A stretch of 26,460 bases of DNA from Nemertoderma westbladi (lineage: Eukaryota > Xenacoelomorpha > Nemertodermatida > Nemertodermatidae). This document shows, in pieces, positions 9,656 through 19,342 of the stretch (its first letter is position 1; each line of letters opens with the position of its first letter). The translations under genes were made by a program, and so were the position numbers. The stretch covers positions 1-26,460 of the forward strand of contig JAUCBJ010003691.1 in NCBI GenBank assembly GCA_032718475.1, given 5' to 3'. The notes below the pieces were generated by a model, which was not told the origin of the DNA, did no database searches, and saw only the letters and a list, made by a program, of their open reading frames with translations.

Positions 9656-10061
9656 TTTTGCTACGTCATGTGGTAATCGATTATTATCGACAACAACCAC
9701 AAACTATTAAATATAGTCTTTTTACCACAGGCGCATATGGAAATCTATCTCATAGTCTATAAATCATGGAATCATGGAATGTTTTGGCACAGGCATAGTG
9801 AAATCAACTGTCTGACAGTCCAGAAATCAGCAGTCTGACAGTTTGAAGAAATACATACATAAAAAGTCATTAAAAGGACAATAAAAGTCATTAAATGGAC
9901 AACAAAAGTCATTATGCATAATTCGTAAAAAAAAATGACAAAAAAAGTCAAATAAAAGTACATAAAAAATCACTGCCTATTATAATTGAGCTATATAATT
10001 ATTTGTTGAAATAATAATTCAACTGTCTTATTTAAAACAAGCTATAATTATCAAGACAGGC
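9656..10061. other. AT-rich spacer with a small tandem repeat
   Basis: Nothing coding is seen. It contains a short CTGTCTGACAGT / AGTCTGACAGT repeat at 9808-9843 and the 21-bp repeat listed separately. Confidence 0.4.
9862..9924. repeat. 21-bp tandem repeat, about 2.5 to 3 copies
   Basis: AAAAGTCATTAAAAGGACAAT starts at 9862 and recurs at 9883; a third, partly matching unit starts at 9904. The following AAAATGACAAAAAAAGTCAAATAAAAG looks like decayed further units. Confidence 0.75.
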
Positions 10062-10062
10062 T

Positions 10063-10281
10063 GGGTAGAAACTGGACGCAAATCCCATCTTGACGAATTA
10101 ATATCCCGCCTCAATGTTCAATTCTCAATTTAGGGAAAGGAGCAGGTTATAGTGTGGTACGTTATTTTAACCAAAACAATAAACTAAACACTAGTTTTTT
10201 TTTTAAATCAATCGTTTTTCAGCAAATAATTTCTACCGAGACCGAATTCATGACATTTGAGCCCCCCCCCCCCCCCCCCCC
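10063..10281 (+). repeat. C-tract repeat family, copy B, interrupted by LINE sequence
   Basis: It starts GGGTAGAAACTGGACGCAAA and continues with the family's CCCGCCTCAATGTT, then AATTTAGGGAAAGGAGCAGG and AACCAAAACAATAAAC. A 20-C tract lies at 10262-10281. Between core and tract, 10232-10258 is LINE sequence rather than the expected family 3' end, so this copy is rearranged. Confidence 0.7.
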
Positions 10282-10773
10282 TACTGTTTTTTCTTATTTT
10301 CTACATGTTTCCATTGTGGTTGAAAAATGCATAGAAAACGATACCATCAAAAAGAGGATCATAAAAAGTACATACAAATTTGAAAAAATTTTGGCACCCC
10401 CTAGCGGCCTGCGTGATATATAAAAAATGTCGCTAAAAAGACTAGGCCTACTCCTCCGTTATTCTCCATTTTTATTTTTTGATACCACATTTTTTGGAAC
10501 CTGCATGTTCATTTTCATCATATTTTTACGCACGTTTTATTTTCGTTTTCTACTTCCGGTAATAGGTAATTTGGTAAAAGAAAAATTCAATTTTTTTTCA
10601 AAACTGAAAAAACCCAATGTTTTTTGTAATTTTTCATTAAATAAATGGGCATATGAACACTTGAACAGACCACCGGCGATAATAATCAACTAAAAACGTT
10701 GACGACTTCCAGTACCTTGGGTCATGGATAGAGAGTAGCTAAAACGACATAGAAGTTAGGAAAGCAAAGGCAT
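10232..10773 (+). mobile_element. Interrupted fragment of the same LINE as at 22085-24757
   Basis: 10232-10258 matches 24091-24117 (GAGACCGAATTCATGAC against AAGACCGAATTCATGAC). 10672-10773 matches about 24136-24238 (GATAATAATCAACTA, GACTTCCAGTACCTTGG, TAGAAGTTAGGAAAGCAAAG). The intervening 413 bp (10259-10671) replaces only about 18 bp of LINE. The copy is a short dead piece of the reverse transcriptase C-terminal region. Confidence 0.8.
10259..10671. other. Unidentified insert within the LINE fragment
   Basis: It begins with the C-tract and continues with T-rich sequence containing GCACCCCCTAGCGGCCTGCG at 10394-10413 and ACTAGGCCTACTCC at 10440. The two plus-strand frames here (10154-10423, 10427-10693) are low-complexity, F/K-rich and not convincing genes. 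No terminal repeats or target duplication could be defined. Confidence 0.35.
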
Positions 10774-10880
10774 GAGAGGTCTTAGGCTCTTAGCATACTC
10801 GTACCCCTGTTCAAAGGTTTGTCTGTCGATCGGTCGGCCTGTTGGCAAATGTTTGAAGGGGTGTAAACGCTACGCCGACA

Positions 10881-12607
10881 CAGTGCCGGATTAACCTTAA
10901 GGCATATAAGGAACGTGTCTTAGGTCCAGCCGAAAATACGGGCCATTTTTTCTCAGCGAGTCATTACTGTGAAAAAAATACTTTTATCTGAAAAGTCCAC
11001 ATTTTTTCTCACTAAAATTTGTAGAAAACAGAGCAGGAAAGTCGACTACTTTCTATCCCTAAATTTGTGATAGAAAGTGCAAAATTCTAGCTCAGTCGAC
11101 CGACAGGTGCTGTGTTATGTATTAGTTCGAGACCTGATGGCAGGAAAGTGCTAATTACTGAATTATGAACATTGGAGAATTTAATTTTATTTATTCGTGG
11201 GGAATTATTTGTAGTTATGCTCTTAAACTTTATAGAACAACCAAATAATGACGTAGTGACATATGGAAATACTGTACATAGTAAATGTATGGCGTGGAGT
11301 GGCGGAGATATGGTAGTGCGAAATTAATTTTATTTACTGGAAACGAGTTTTATAAATATAGGCCCTAATAGATAAAAAAAAGGATCTATTAGTTGTAGAT
11401 AAAATAGATGTTAATAAAAAAATCGTGTCAGAAATAACTTCTTGTCACTACTGTAATTTAATTTAACCGAAATTCAGATGTTCTGCCCTCGTGTATTGAA
11501 TTTTGCATTCGATGGAATTTTAGATGCAATTCCTGAAAAAACCTAAAACTCTCGGACAGCATTAATGAATTTGGGTACATTAAAATTAGTGACAAAAAGT
11601 GCTCATTTCCGAGACTGTTCTCTTATCGAAGAACATTACTTTCTCAACAAGTCCAAATCTAGATCAGAAATATTATATCTTTGCAATAAGCCCACACTTT
11701 TGGTGTGTTATATTACTCAGCAAGTCCTGTAAAGATAAGTAAGTACCCTGCGAAACCTACCCTAAAGCAAATAAATAACACATTCCCAAGATCCGATCAA
11801 AATTGCTAAATGCCAGGGGGCCAACTATAACCCCCGCAGAAATAAAATTTTCGAAAATTTACACAATTTTTTGTAGTTTGATAGAAGGGCTTTCATAAGG
11901 TGATAACGCTTTTCAACATTGAATTATTTTTTGACCTCAAAACTGCTCTTTTCAACAACATAATTGGTAATGGTCCCATTAATACTGTATATTAAAAATT
12001 AAAGCTTGAGAAATTCTATCAAAACCATTACACTTTTTATAGCAATGGTTTTATAGGCATAATATGCCGTTTAGTAATGTTACAATTCTTGATGAAAACT
12101 ATTTTTGCAAAGTACTTATTATTAAAGTACTTAGTAGTTATTTGAAATATTATAATACTAATTAATTTAATTAATTTGGCGGGGTAGCTCAGTTGACTGC
12201 AATCTATTGGTTGTAGGTTCAGCCCCGCCAGGGTCCACTCAGCCTTTCATCCACTGGGGTCGATAAAAGGAGTACCAGTTAAATAACTGGGAGCAAATCT
12301 TGGGATAGGAGTAGCGCCCACCCCTACCCTCGGGTAGCAGCTATCGAAAGAGGAGCTTTCGGGTCGCCTCCGGCTTCGGCCGACTGTTTGCTTTGCTTTT
12401 TGAATACTAATTACTATTAAATATTATATACTTAAGAAAATACTTTAAGAAAATACTTTATATTTCATTGTCAACATTTTCACAATTTCGGTTGTTTTTA
12501 GCAGCTTTTTCTTTTGAAAGGGTTTGCGGCCATTTAATAAATTTTCGGGCCATTTTTGGAAATTACTAAATGTGCCTTAGGGCGTCCAGAGGCTTAATCC
12601 GGCACTG
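10881..12607. mobile_element. Non-autonomous hAT-like DNA transposon
   Basis: The terminal inverted repeats are CAGTGCCGGATTAA at 10881 and its reverse complement ending at 12607; the next eight bases match only in part. The termini start with CAG, as is common in hAT elements. Flanking octamers CGCCGACA (10873-10880) and CGCCGGCC (12608-12615) agree at six of eight positions, consistent with a worn 8-bp target duplication. No transposase frame survives in the 1727 bp. Further internal similarity between the ends includes GGGCCATTTTT near both termini. A SINE is inserted at 12178. Confidence 0.7.
12178..12402 (+). mobile_element. tRNA-derived SINE
   Basis: It begins GGCGGGG, has an A-box-like TAGCTCAGTTG (12185-12195) and a B-box-like GGTTCAGCCCC (12216-12226), and CCCCGCC (12223-12229) can pair with the first seven bases like an acceptor stem. 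The body has CACTCAGCCTTTCATCC and GGGGTCGATAAAAGGAGTAC, which I recall from tRNA-derived SINEs of cephalopods and other invertebrates. It ends in a T-rich CTTTGCTTTTT. AATACTAATTA occurs before it (12154-12164) and after it (12403-12413), a likely target-site duplication, although 13 bases separate the left copy from the SINE start. Confidence 0.8.
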
Positions 12608-12615
12608 CGCCGGCC

Positions 12616-13170
12616 AACAACCGACAGCCGATAATCACTGCCGACAACGACAAACTTGAAATTGTAACCTGTTCTCATTACTATGGTTTATTGTTTTGCT
12701 TAGAATAATATTCCATTGCAACCTGTTCCTTTCCTTCATTTGATTATTAACATTAATTAGCGTCAATAATGGTTGTTGGTTGTCGCTTGTTTGAAGGCGA
12801 AATTCCATCAATCGATGAAATTTGAAATTAAACCAAACTTGGTACAATGTATTCAGGCTGTCTGTCGATAGTATGAAATATAATTTGTGGGGGGTCGTAG
12901 GGCGACTAGGCAACAGTTGAAATAGTGGTAACTGTATAATAAGCAGAGGCGGAGCATGCTTAATGCTTACTTTCGTCTTGGCCTTGGGGAAGGATCCACG
13001 AAGGAGTACACCCAATTCATTATTTATGACTTCTGTACGACAGTACCGGTACTCTACAACTCTACTGTATTTGTACCGGTATACTGGTATAACAGGCCTA
13101 TTAGTAGGCTACTGTAATACCAACTTAAACTTTTGTACAAAGTCGAATTCGAAAACAAAGCAAATTAAAC
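12616..13170. other. LMF1 5' flank with fragments of the C-tract repeat core
   Basis: 12664-12755 holds two decayed pieces of the 68-bp/C-tract core (TGTAACCTGTTC, GGTTTATTGTTTTGCTTAG, GCAACCTGTTCCTTTCCTTC). Downstream is GGTACC/ACCGGT-rich sequence. The LMF1 promoter and 5' UTR must lie here or further left, but no defined element can be pointed to. Confidence 0.45.
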
Positions 13171-14826
13171 ATGCAGTCCAATGTACACCAAAGGAAACGA
13201 ACTGATATGAACCATCCGTCTAACGATGATATGACGCCGGACGCCGGTAATACAGGTACATCTTCAACAAACGATTACTCTAAATCCAAGGACTGTGTCA
13301 AAACTACAACCGCTACCCAGTCCTGCTCCTATTGGTTAACGCGGATAGTGTTCATTCGAAGTTTAGCCTTTATCTACTTTGTCGCTTTTCTAGTTGCGTT
13401 TAATCAAAATAAACAGCTGTTAGGAGACAATGGTTTACTTCCATTACGATTGCATTTAGGTCAACTTTCCTCGCATTTCACCTCCCTCAATAGGTATTTT
13501 AATATTCCAACATTGTTTTGGGCCGTAGATCCTTGGAATGAAGTTGATATTTGGTTAGATGCGTTTGCCATTCTAGGAATGAGTATTTCAATCTTCATGA
13601 TAATTGCGGGTTCTGCTAATTCAATACTAATGCTGGTTCTATGGATTTTATACCATTCCTTGGTTAATGTTGGACAACGTTGGTACAGTTTTGGATGGGA
13701 GAGCCAACTGCTAGAAACTGGATTCCTCGCCATTTGGTTGGTGCCGTTTTTGTCGTTACGCCGACTGCCAAGCAACTGCCCGCCACCATGGGTTGCAATA
13801 TGGGGTTACAGATGGCTCTTGTTCCGCATGATGATTGGTGCTGGTCTAATTAAGATCAGGGGGGATCAGTGTTGGCGAGATCTGACCTGTATGAATTACC
13901 ACTACGAGACACAACCTGTGCCGAATCCCGTAGCATATTACCTCCACCAAGCCCCTGATTGGTGGCATTCCTTCGAGACTTTAACCAATCACGTCGTGGA
14001 GTTAGTAATCCCCTGGTTAATGGTCGTCCCTTTTCGAGGGGCCCGTGTGCTATGCGCAATCGTGCAGATATCCTTCCAAATTATTCTTATAATTAGCGGG
14101 AATTTAAGTTTCCTTAATTGGCTTACAATATTACCAGCAATTTGGTTGATAGACGACAAATCTTTAGCCTGTCTGTTCTCTAAATCCACCCTGACTTCTC
14201 TAAGACAAGTTTCCAACAAACCAAAAACTAATTTACTTAGGAAAGCATTCAATATATTGATTGCCTTGTTACTCGGGTATCTTAGTTACCCTGTAATTCT
14301 CAACCTCATGTCCAATCACCAAGCAATGAACACCTCGTTCGAACCCTTCCGTATCCTAAACACCTACGGGGCTTTCGGAAGTATAACTAAAACTCGAACC
14401 GAGGTGGTCCTAGAAGGGAGTGCAACTAACCCCCCTACTGTGTGGAAGGAGTACGAATTCTACTGCAAACCGGGAAATGTTTCTCGAAGTCCGTGTCTCA
14501 TAACTCCGTACCACTACCGGTTGGATTGGTTGATGTGGTTCGCTGCCTTCCAAAGTTACCAACACAACCCGTGGCTCGTTCATCTCATCGGAAAGTTGCT
14601 GGAGAATGACGAACAGGCTAGCGGTTTAATCGCCGCCAATCCATTTAGGGGTGGCTCGCCTCCCAAATACATACGGGCGTCCCATTTCGTGTACAGATAC
14701 ACGGATGTTGGTAGCGCTGAGGCTAACGAAGGTCGATGGTGGGCCCGGCAGTATAGAGGCGTCTACATGCAGCCCGTATCACTGCGGGATCTAAAAGGTG
14801 TTTATAAACAGTTTGGGTGGAAGTAG
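13171..14826 (+). CDS. LMF1: Lipase maturation factor 1
   Basis: This 551-residue frame aligns from start to end with vertebrate LMF1 (about 567 aa). LMF1 is a multi-pass ER membrane protein needed for folding and dimer assembly of lipoprotein, hepatic and endothelial lipases. After a polar N-terminus of about 50 residues comes YWLTRIVFIRSLAFIYFVAF (54-73) as TM1, then NQNKQLLGDNGLLP, LVNVGQRWYSFGWESQLLET (164-183), GAGLIKIRGDQCWRDLTCMN (223-242), HYETQPVPNPVAYYLH, SGNLSFLNWLT, NTYGAFGSITKTR and CLITPYHYRLDWLMWFAAFQ. The end is QFGWK. Two in-frame ATGs, 13171 and 13207, are possible; I take the first, but neither has decisive context. The usual animal gene has many introns (11 exons in human, from memory); here the coding region is continuous. 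No poly(A) remnant or flanking duplication marks it as a retrocopy, and the frame is intact, so it looks functional. Confidence 0.95.
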   Translation: MQSNVHQRKRTDMNHPSNDDMTPDAGNTGTSSTNDYSKSKDCVKTTTATQSCSYWLTRIVFIRSLAFIYFVAFLVAFNQNKQLLGDNGLLPLRLHLGQLSSHFTSLNRYFNIPTLFWAVDPWNEVDIWLDAFAILGMSISIFMIIAGSANSILMLVLWILYHSLVNVGQRWYSFGWESQLLETGFLAIWLVPFLSLRRLPSNCPPPWVAIWGYRWLLFRMMIGAGLIKIRGDQCWRDLTCMNYHYETQPVPNPVAYYLHQAPDWWHSFETLTNHVVELVIPWLMVVPFRGARVLCAIVQISFQIILIISGNLSFLNWLTILPAIWLIDDKSLACLFSKSTLTSLRQVSNKPKTNLLRKAFNILIALLLGYLSYPVILNLMSNHQAMNTSFEPFRILNTYGAFGSITKTRTEVVLEGSATNPPTVWKEYEFYCKPGNVSRSPCLITPYHYRLDWLMWFAAFQSYQHNPWLVHLIGKLLENDEQASGLIAANPFRGGSPPKYIRASHFVYRYTDVGSAEANEGRWWARQYRGVYMQPVSLRDLKGVYKQFGWK

Positions 14827-15600
14827 AAACTATTTACTCGAACACTATAACTAGCCTTGAACATTCCACAGGGTTTCTGGTTGCGACTAAGCCACCCCTA
14901 TTGTTGTTGTACATATGTAATAACATACATCCTAATTTATTTTTCTTTATTTTATCTACAATAATTTTATTATTCATTGTAAGTTATTTTCTCTATTTTA
15001 CTTTTAACAGCAACAGGTGCTGAACATTAGTGGTAATGATGCTGGCCCGGAGTAAAGGTCCGATTTGCTTCTGACAATTTTTGAGATGGCTTTTTCCTCT
15101 TTTTCAGACGGAAAATTAACCCAAAAATCGTCATTAACTGACTTGACAATAACGATACCTCGCAGACTGCATTAAAATCACTACGGCATTATCCCGTATC
15201 ACGAAACATTACATTACTTCGCTGACTTAACATGCATGAAGACTATATTGCTTATACAGTAACTTATAATATAATTATTACTATCTCTTACGCATTCAAA
15301 GATCTTTCTTCAGTAGTACCATGATATCACTACCATTTTTCAGAAATGACTTGGGACAGAGAGAAGCGCTTGTACCTCCACACTAGTAGTAACGTCTAAT
15401 ACAGTATTACGGTAAACTATTACTAGGTTTTTACAAGTAACACTGTATTTCTCTATGAATCTCTTCGGTTGAATATTCCAACACAAATTATTTATTACCG
15501 TGGTATTGGGTTGTGCATAATAAGTTTCTCAATTTAACAATATTCCACGTTAATAACATACTAATTGATAACTAACCAACTGTTAACGTTGTTTTACCTT
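14827..15600. other. LMF1 3' flank, no gene seen
   Basis: AT-rich. An acceptor-like TTTTACTTTTAACAG ends at 15010 and is followed by a 14-codon frame (QQVLNISGNDAGPE, stop), and another acceptor-like site lies near 15107. Neither supports an exon call. AATAAT-type poly(A) signal variants occur but no clear AATAAA follows the stop closely. Confidence 0.4.
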
Positions 15601-15700
15601 GGGGGGGGGGGGGGGGGGGGGGATAAACTGCACTACAATTTAATGTTTAACAAATTCAGTGAAATATAGAATCCGAGACGCTGAAACGAAGGAAAAAACG
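15601..15700 (+). repeat. C-tract repeat family, copy E (G-tract end)
   Basis: Twenty-two Gs (15601-15622) are followed by ATAAACTGCACTACAATTTA and ATGTTTAACAAATTCAGTGA. The 60-70 bp after the G-tract matches copy D at 18633-18695 closely, showing that both are one repeat subtype. Confidence 0.7.
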
Positions 15701-16114
15701 TTGGCGATGGAACAATAAAATAATTGTTGTCCTCATCATTTCAGTTTCACACGTTTATAAACTAATTCGACAATATAAATTCGGCGCAGCATTAATTAGA
15801 CAGGGAACAACAAATAATTGTTCCACCGCTTCAAGAAGGGCGACTTGTGAAATACTTTATTTAAACCTTAAACTGGTGAGGGTTTTTCTAAAACGCCACC
15901 TCTACTTGGTGAAAACTCAAATATGAGTTTTGCGATTGTAGCTCAAAACTCAAATATGAGTTTAATGAGAGTAAGTTGTACTTGGTGGGAACTTTTCCTT
16001 CAATCTATTCTGACTTGGTGAAAACTCAAATATGAGTTACAGTTAAACCGTTGTTCTGACTTGGTTTCAACTCACATGAGTTTCGGCTATACTTTTGTTT
16101 ATCAGCATCGCTAA

Positions 16115-17348
16115 TAGAGTTGAAACAGAGACCTGTTTTTCTTAATCCCGGTGAACCAGAGACCTACCCGGAGAATTATTTTGAAAAATACCGGAGACCA
16201 GAGCCGGAGATCAGAGACTTGCTTATTTTTGTGCTTACATTTTGATTCAGGCCTCTAAAGCACAAACAGGTACATATGGACTGAGAAACTATTTTTATAT
16301 GGTTGAATTACAGTAAATCCAACCCATGTCAACCCTTAGGCCGCGTTCACACTACCGAGTCAAAGTAAAAGTCAAAAGACAAAATGTAAAACATAATCAC
16401 AAGAAATATAATGTGTTCTAGAATGCCCTTATGTATTATTTTAGGCCTACATAATGTATTATTATTTATTATTGCTAGCTAGCTATATTTAATTTATTTT
16501 GACTTTGACTCGGTAGTATGAACGCGGCCTTACCCATTGGAAGAAAATAAGCACAGGTAACAGTTTGGGGGACTTAATTAATATTAATTTGGTTATTTGT
16601 TTATTAGTTCGTTCTTATTTTGTTATTTTTAATTAATAATATGTTACATAAATTTGTTTTGCGCCATAGGTACTGGTACTTTGTTAATTAAAGGCACTTA
16701 TTTTACAATTGTTCAAATCATATACATTATTTCATTCAATGTACTATAAAATAAACTTAGTAATTTACGAATACTTAGTGCACAGGTATGGTACTCTACT
16801 CGCCCCATATACAAGCCTCGTTACGCTCGTTCTCTTCATTTGGTCGTCATATTATCTATCCTACAACAAGTTGAATGGAGATCAGCCCTTTCTTTCACTT
16901 TTAAACATTATGAGTGCTCAAATTAAGCGCCTTTATCCTTAAATAAGAACCCTCTTTAGGTGCTAATTTAACTTAAAATTAAACGCACCTTAAATTAATT
17001 ACTGTAAATAGAAGATTATCGGTACATTTAGTTTGAGTCAGATTTAGAGTTAGATTAAAAGTAGTGTAAAAGTGAATATATAATTTTGTTGAAGCGGAGT
17101 ATTAAAAATATTTAAAAATTAAAGAAATAATTAATTGTAAAAAATTTGTAAAAAATAATCTTCATTTCACATTTTGTGTTGTACAGGATCTATTTTTAAA
17201 TAATTATTTCTAATTTGTCAAATCACTGATCTCTGGGTAAAATGTCTGTTTTCAATACCCGGGAACCAGAGACCTATCCGGAGACCAAAAAATATGCCCG
17301 GAGAATCCAGAGATCAGAGATCAGTGACAAGTCTCTGTTTCAACTCTA
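16115..17348. mobile_element. Non-autonomous hAT-like element nested in the piggyBac-like element
   Basis: The 18-bp perfect terminal inverted repeat TAGAGTTGAAACAGAGAC starts at 16115 and its complement ends at 17348. It is flanked by a perfect 8-bp target duplication ATCGCTAA (16107-16114 and 17349-17356). An 8-bp duplication and a TAGAG start fit hAT. Both subterminal regions carry direct copies of a GAACCAGAGACCTA(C/T)CCGG motif and CCGGAGA/ATCAGAGA repeats. The 1234-bp interior has no transposase. Confidence 0.85.
16339..16529. mobile_element. Harbinger-like MITE nested in the hAT-like element
   Basis: A 191-bp element with about 28-bp inverted ends (GGCCGCGTTCACACTACC at left; one mismatch in the whole repeat) flanked by TTA on both sides (16336-16338 and 16530-16532). 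A 3-bp TTA/TAA duplication and GG-starting ends fit the PIF/Harbinger group. The interior is AT-rich and non-coding. Confidence 0.8.
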
Positions 17349-17730
17349 ATCGCTAATTTACTAATTTGCAGCTATTTTAAAATAATTAGTTTTACTAGAA
17401 AAACTTTTTCATTTTTACATTCATAGAATGTTACGAATAATTTTCAAGCCATTCTTTTTTATGAATTCCAAATTGACATAATTCCGCATTCAATTCTTAA
17501 ATTTACATTTACATACATTTTTTTACCAAGTCCAGACGTTGGCTCATAAACTCATATGAGTTTTCACCAAGTCAAGTAATTCTTCTTAAAAAAGATCCAC
17601 CAAGAGTGAATAGACTTGCGAGAACTCAAATATGAGTTCTCACCAAGTCAGATACATCCATTAAAAAAATTCCCACCAAGTAGAATCAGTCCTGAAAAAA
17701 CTCATGAGTTTTCACCAGTTTAAGGGTTAA

Positions 17731-18035
17731 TTTCACCTTCTTACCTCGACGGTAGTTTTACCCTGAATGTAATCAATTTAGCAATAAAATTTAAATTCGT
17801 TTTTTTCAAAATCTATTTCCGAGTTGTGTAAGTATAAACCGGGTTTAGAAACATCGATGATGTACATTGTGATAGTGGAGGTCAAACATAAGGCTAACAG
17901 AACAATTGAATATATTGTCACGAAAAAGAGATCCACCATAAAATTAAATAAGTATAAACAATGAAATAAAGTTATATAAATTGAACACGACAGGTTACAG
18001 CAGACAAAAAACGTAATGGGAATTTAATAAAGGGA
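17731..18035. other. AT-rich spacer, nothing recognised
   Basis: Non-coding sequence between the piggyBac-like element and C-tract copy C. No repeats or sites identified. Confidence 0.4.
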
Positions 18036-18343
18036 GGATGGGGGTGGGTCAGGGTGGAGACAAATCCCTGAACAACTCTCTAGAGTTGTTCCTCTGTGAC
18101 AATCCCATCTCGGCTAATAAAAATCTCGCCTCAATATTAAATTATCAAATTTAGGGAAAGGAACAGGTTACAGTGGCACGTTATTCTAACCAAAACAATA
18201 AACGAAAGTATATAGATACGACAGATTATTACAATTCAATTTTGGATTTTTTAGTAATCAGCTTTTATTTGCGTCGATTTTCCCTTGGAGAGAGATTAGG
18301 TCCAGACACCACGACCCCCCCCCCCCCCCCCCCCCCCCCCCCC
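18036..18343 (+). repeat. C-tract repeat family, copy C
   Basis: A G-rich start (GGGGGTGGGTCAGGGTGG) is followed by the family segments CAATCCCATCTCGGCTAAT and TCGCCTCAATATTAAA, the core AATTTAGGGAAAGGAACAGG, and AACCAAAACAATAAACG. The 3' part has AATCAGCTTTTATTTGCGTC, as in copy A read backwards, and ends in 29 Cs (18315-18343). This is the most complete forward copy; a short CAACTCTCTAGAGTTG palindrome near its left end is private to it. Confidence 0.75.
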
Positions 18344-18588
18344 GTATCTGGGAAATTTAAGGGCACATGTCAATCAATAAATTGGACTATTAAGCTTATG
18401 TACCTTTTCTACGGAATTTGTTCAACAGAATGGCTTTAAATTTTTATGGGAATTAATTTAGGGTGTCTCTCAAACATGGAACCAAAAAAAATTAAAATAG
18501 TCATTTTTGTCACAAGAAATTTTTAAAATGAAACATGTAATTTCTTTAAATTAAAAAAACACGTGTTTTTTAAACACGTAAAAAACAC

Positions 18589-18751
18589 GGGGAGGGGGGG
18601 GGGGGGGGTAGGGGTGTGGGGTAAAAATGAACTCCACTACAATTTAATGTTTAACAAATTCTGTGAAATTGAGAATTCGAGAGGCTGAAACGGTCTGTCT
18701 CTGTCAGTCGAAATTTAGGAAAGGACACGACCTCGCTAACATTTTAGTTAA
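18589..18751 (+). repeat. C-tract repeat family, copy D (G-tract end)
   Basis: A G-tract (18594-18608) and G-rich run are followed by CTCCACTACAATTTAATG, shared with copy E. From 18707 a diverged core (AAATTTAGGAAAGGACACGA, then TTTTAGTTAAAGG) corresponds to the core of copies B and C. This links the D/E subtype to the main family. Confidence 0.6.
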
Positions 18752-18948
18752 AGGGGTTTTCCAGGTCGGTGATTCCATTTCTGGTATCAGTATTCAAATA
18801 TGATAGCTCTATGTTGGTCTGTATACCTGTCGGTCTGTCCGTCATAATATAACAGACAGCCAGCCGGATAGACCATCTAAGAATCCTTTAAAACAGACTT
18901 TACGTTAAAACAGACATCAGAAATGGAATCATGACCAGGAAAACCCCT
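18752..18948. repeat. Hairpin repeat (MITE-like), about 197 bp
   Basis: The left end GGGGTTTTCCAGGTCGGTGA and TTCCATTTCTGG is the reverse complement, with few mismatches, of CCAGAAATGGAATCATGACC-type sequence at 18918-18947 (CAGAAATGGAATCATGACCA, GGAAAACCCC). The inner parts also pair (GGTCTGTATACCTGTCGGTC with CAGCCAGCCGGATAGACC). A third partial copy lies at 19092-19134. No clean target duplication was found. Confidence 0.65.
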
Positions 18949-19342
18949 ACAATAACATTTCCAGTTGTGTATTTCATTCATAATTTTTGATTTGAGGCAG
19001 ACCAAGGACAGACAGAGAGGCAGGCCGACAGGGACAGATAGACATGCAGGCAGACAGAAATAAATAAAAAAACAATATAGAATACATGAAACATTAAGAC
19101 TGGCATTAGAAATGAGATCACTATACAGGAAAATTGTACAATGCGCGTGTTTCTTTAAGATAAGACTGTAAGACCGACAGACAGGCAGACATACAACTAT
19201 AACTCCAGAACTAAAAGAGATCTCGCTATGTCGTTTTCATCTTTGAAATCATCATTAAATTTTGATACAGAATCCGGTAAAAAATAATTTTTGATTTTTT
19301 TAATTTTTATCACATCGCCTAATTGGTGCCCTTAATAAATAT
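18949..19342. other. Degenerate GACA/CAGA-rich repeats and SDF4 3' flank
   Basis: Runs of CAGACAG, GACAGAGAGGCAGG and GACCGACAGACAGGCAGACA between 18990 and 19195 look like a decayed tetranucleotide repeat. The end next to 19343 should contain the SDF4 3' UTR (minus strand); no canonical poly(A) signal is clear. Confidence 0.5.

Larger units (their letters stand above)
15865..17726. mobile_element. piggyBac-like non-autonomous element with subterminal palindromic repeats
   Basis: The left end ACCTTAAACTGGTGA (15865) and right end TCACCAGTTTAAGGG (to 17726) are inverted repeats differing at the first base, and each is flanked by TTAA (15861-15864 and 17727-17730). TTAA duplication with a CCYT start is the piggyBac signature. 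Inside each end are spaced copies of CTTGGTGAAAACTCAAATAT followed by GAGTT (left near 15906, 15940, 16014, 16060; right inverted near 17548, 17615, 17690). Removing the nested hAT element and one target copy leaves about 620 bp without a coding frame, so movement would need a transposase from elsewhere. Confidence 0.75.

Noticed and set aside
10154-10693. Plus-strand frames of 89 and 88 codons
   Set aside because: One runs through the C-tract as poly-proline and both are low-complexity, crossing repeat junctions.
12178-12250. Functional tRNA gene
   Set aside because: A and B boxes are present and the ends can pair, but the T arm is cramped and no normal anticodon arm can be placed; it continues into a SINE body with a T-rich tail.
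12635-13015. 126-codon minus-strand frame
   Set aside because: It overlaps decayed repeat core and LMF1 flank, and shows no family motif.
13461-14252. Minus-strand frames opposite LMF1
   Set aside because: They are antisense shadows of the conserved LMF1 coding frame.
13171-14826. LMF1 as a processed pseudogene
   Set aside because: The frame is intact over its full length with all family blocks conserved, and no poly(A) remnant or flanking direct repeats are visible.
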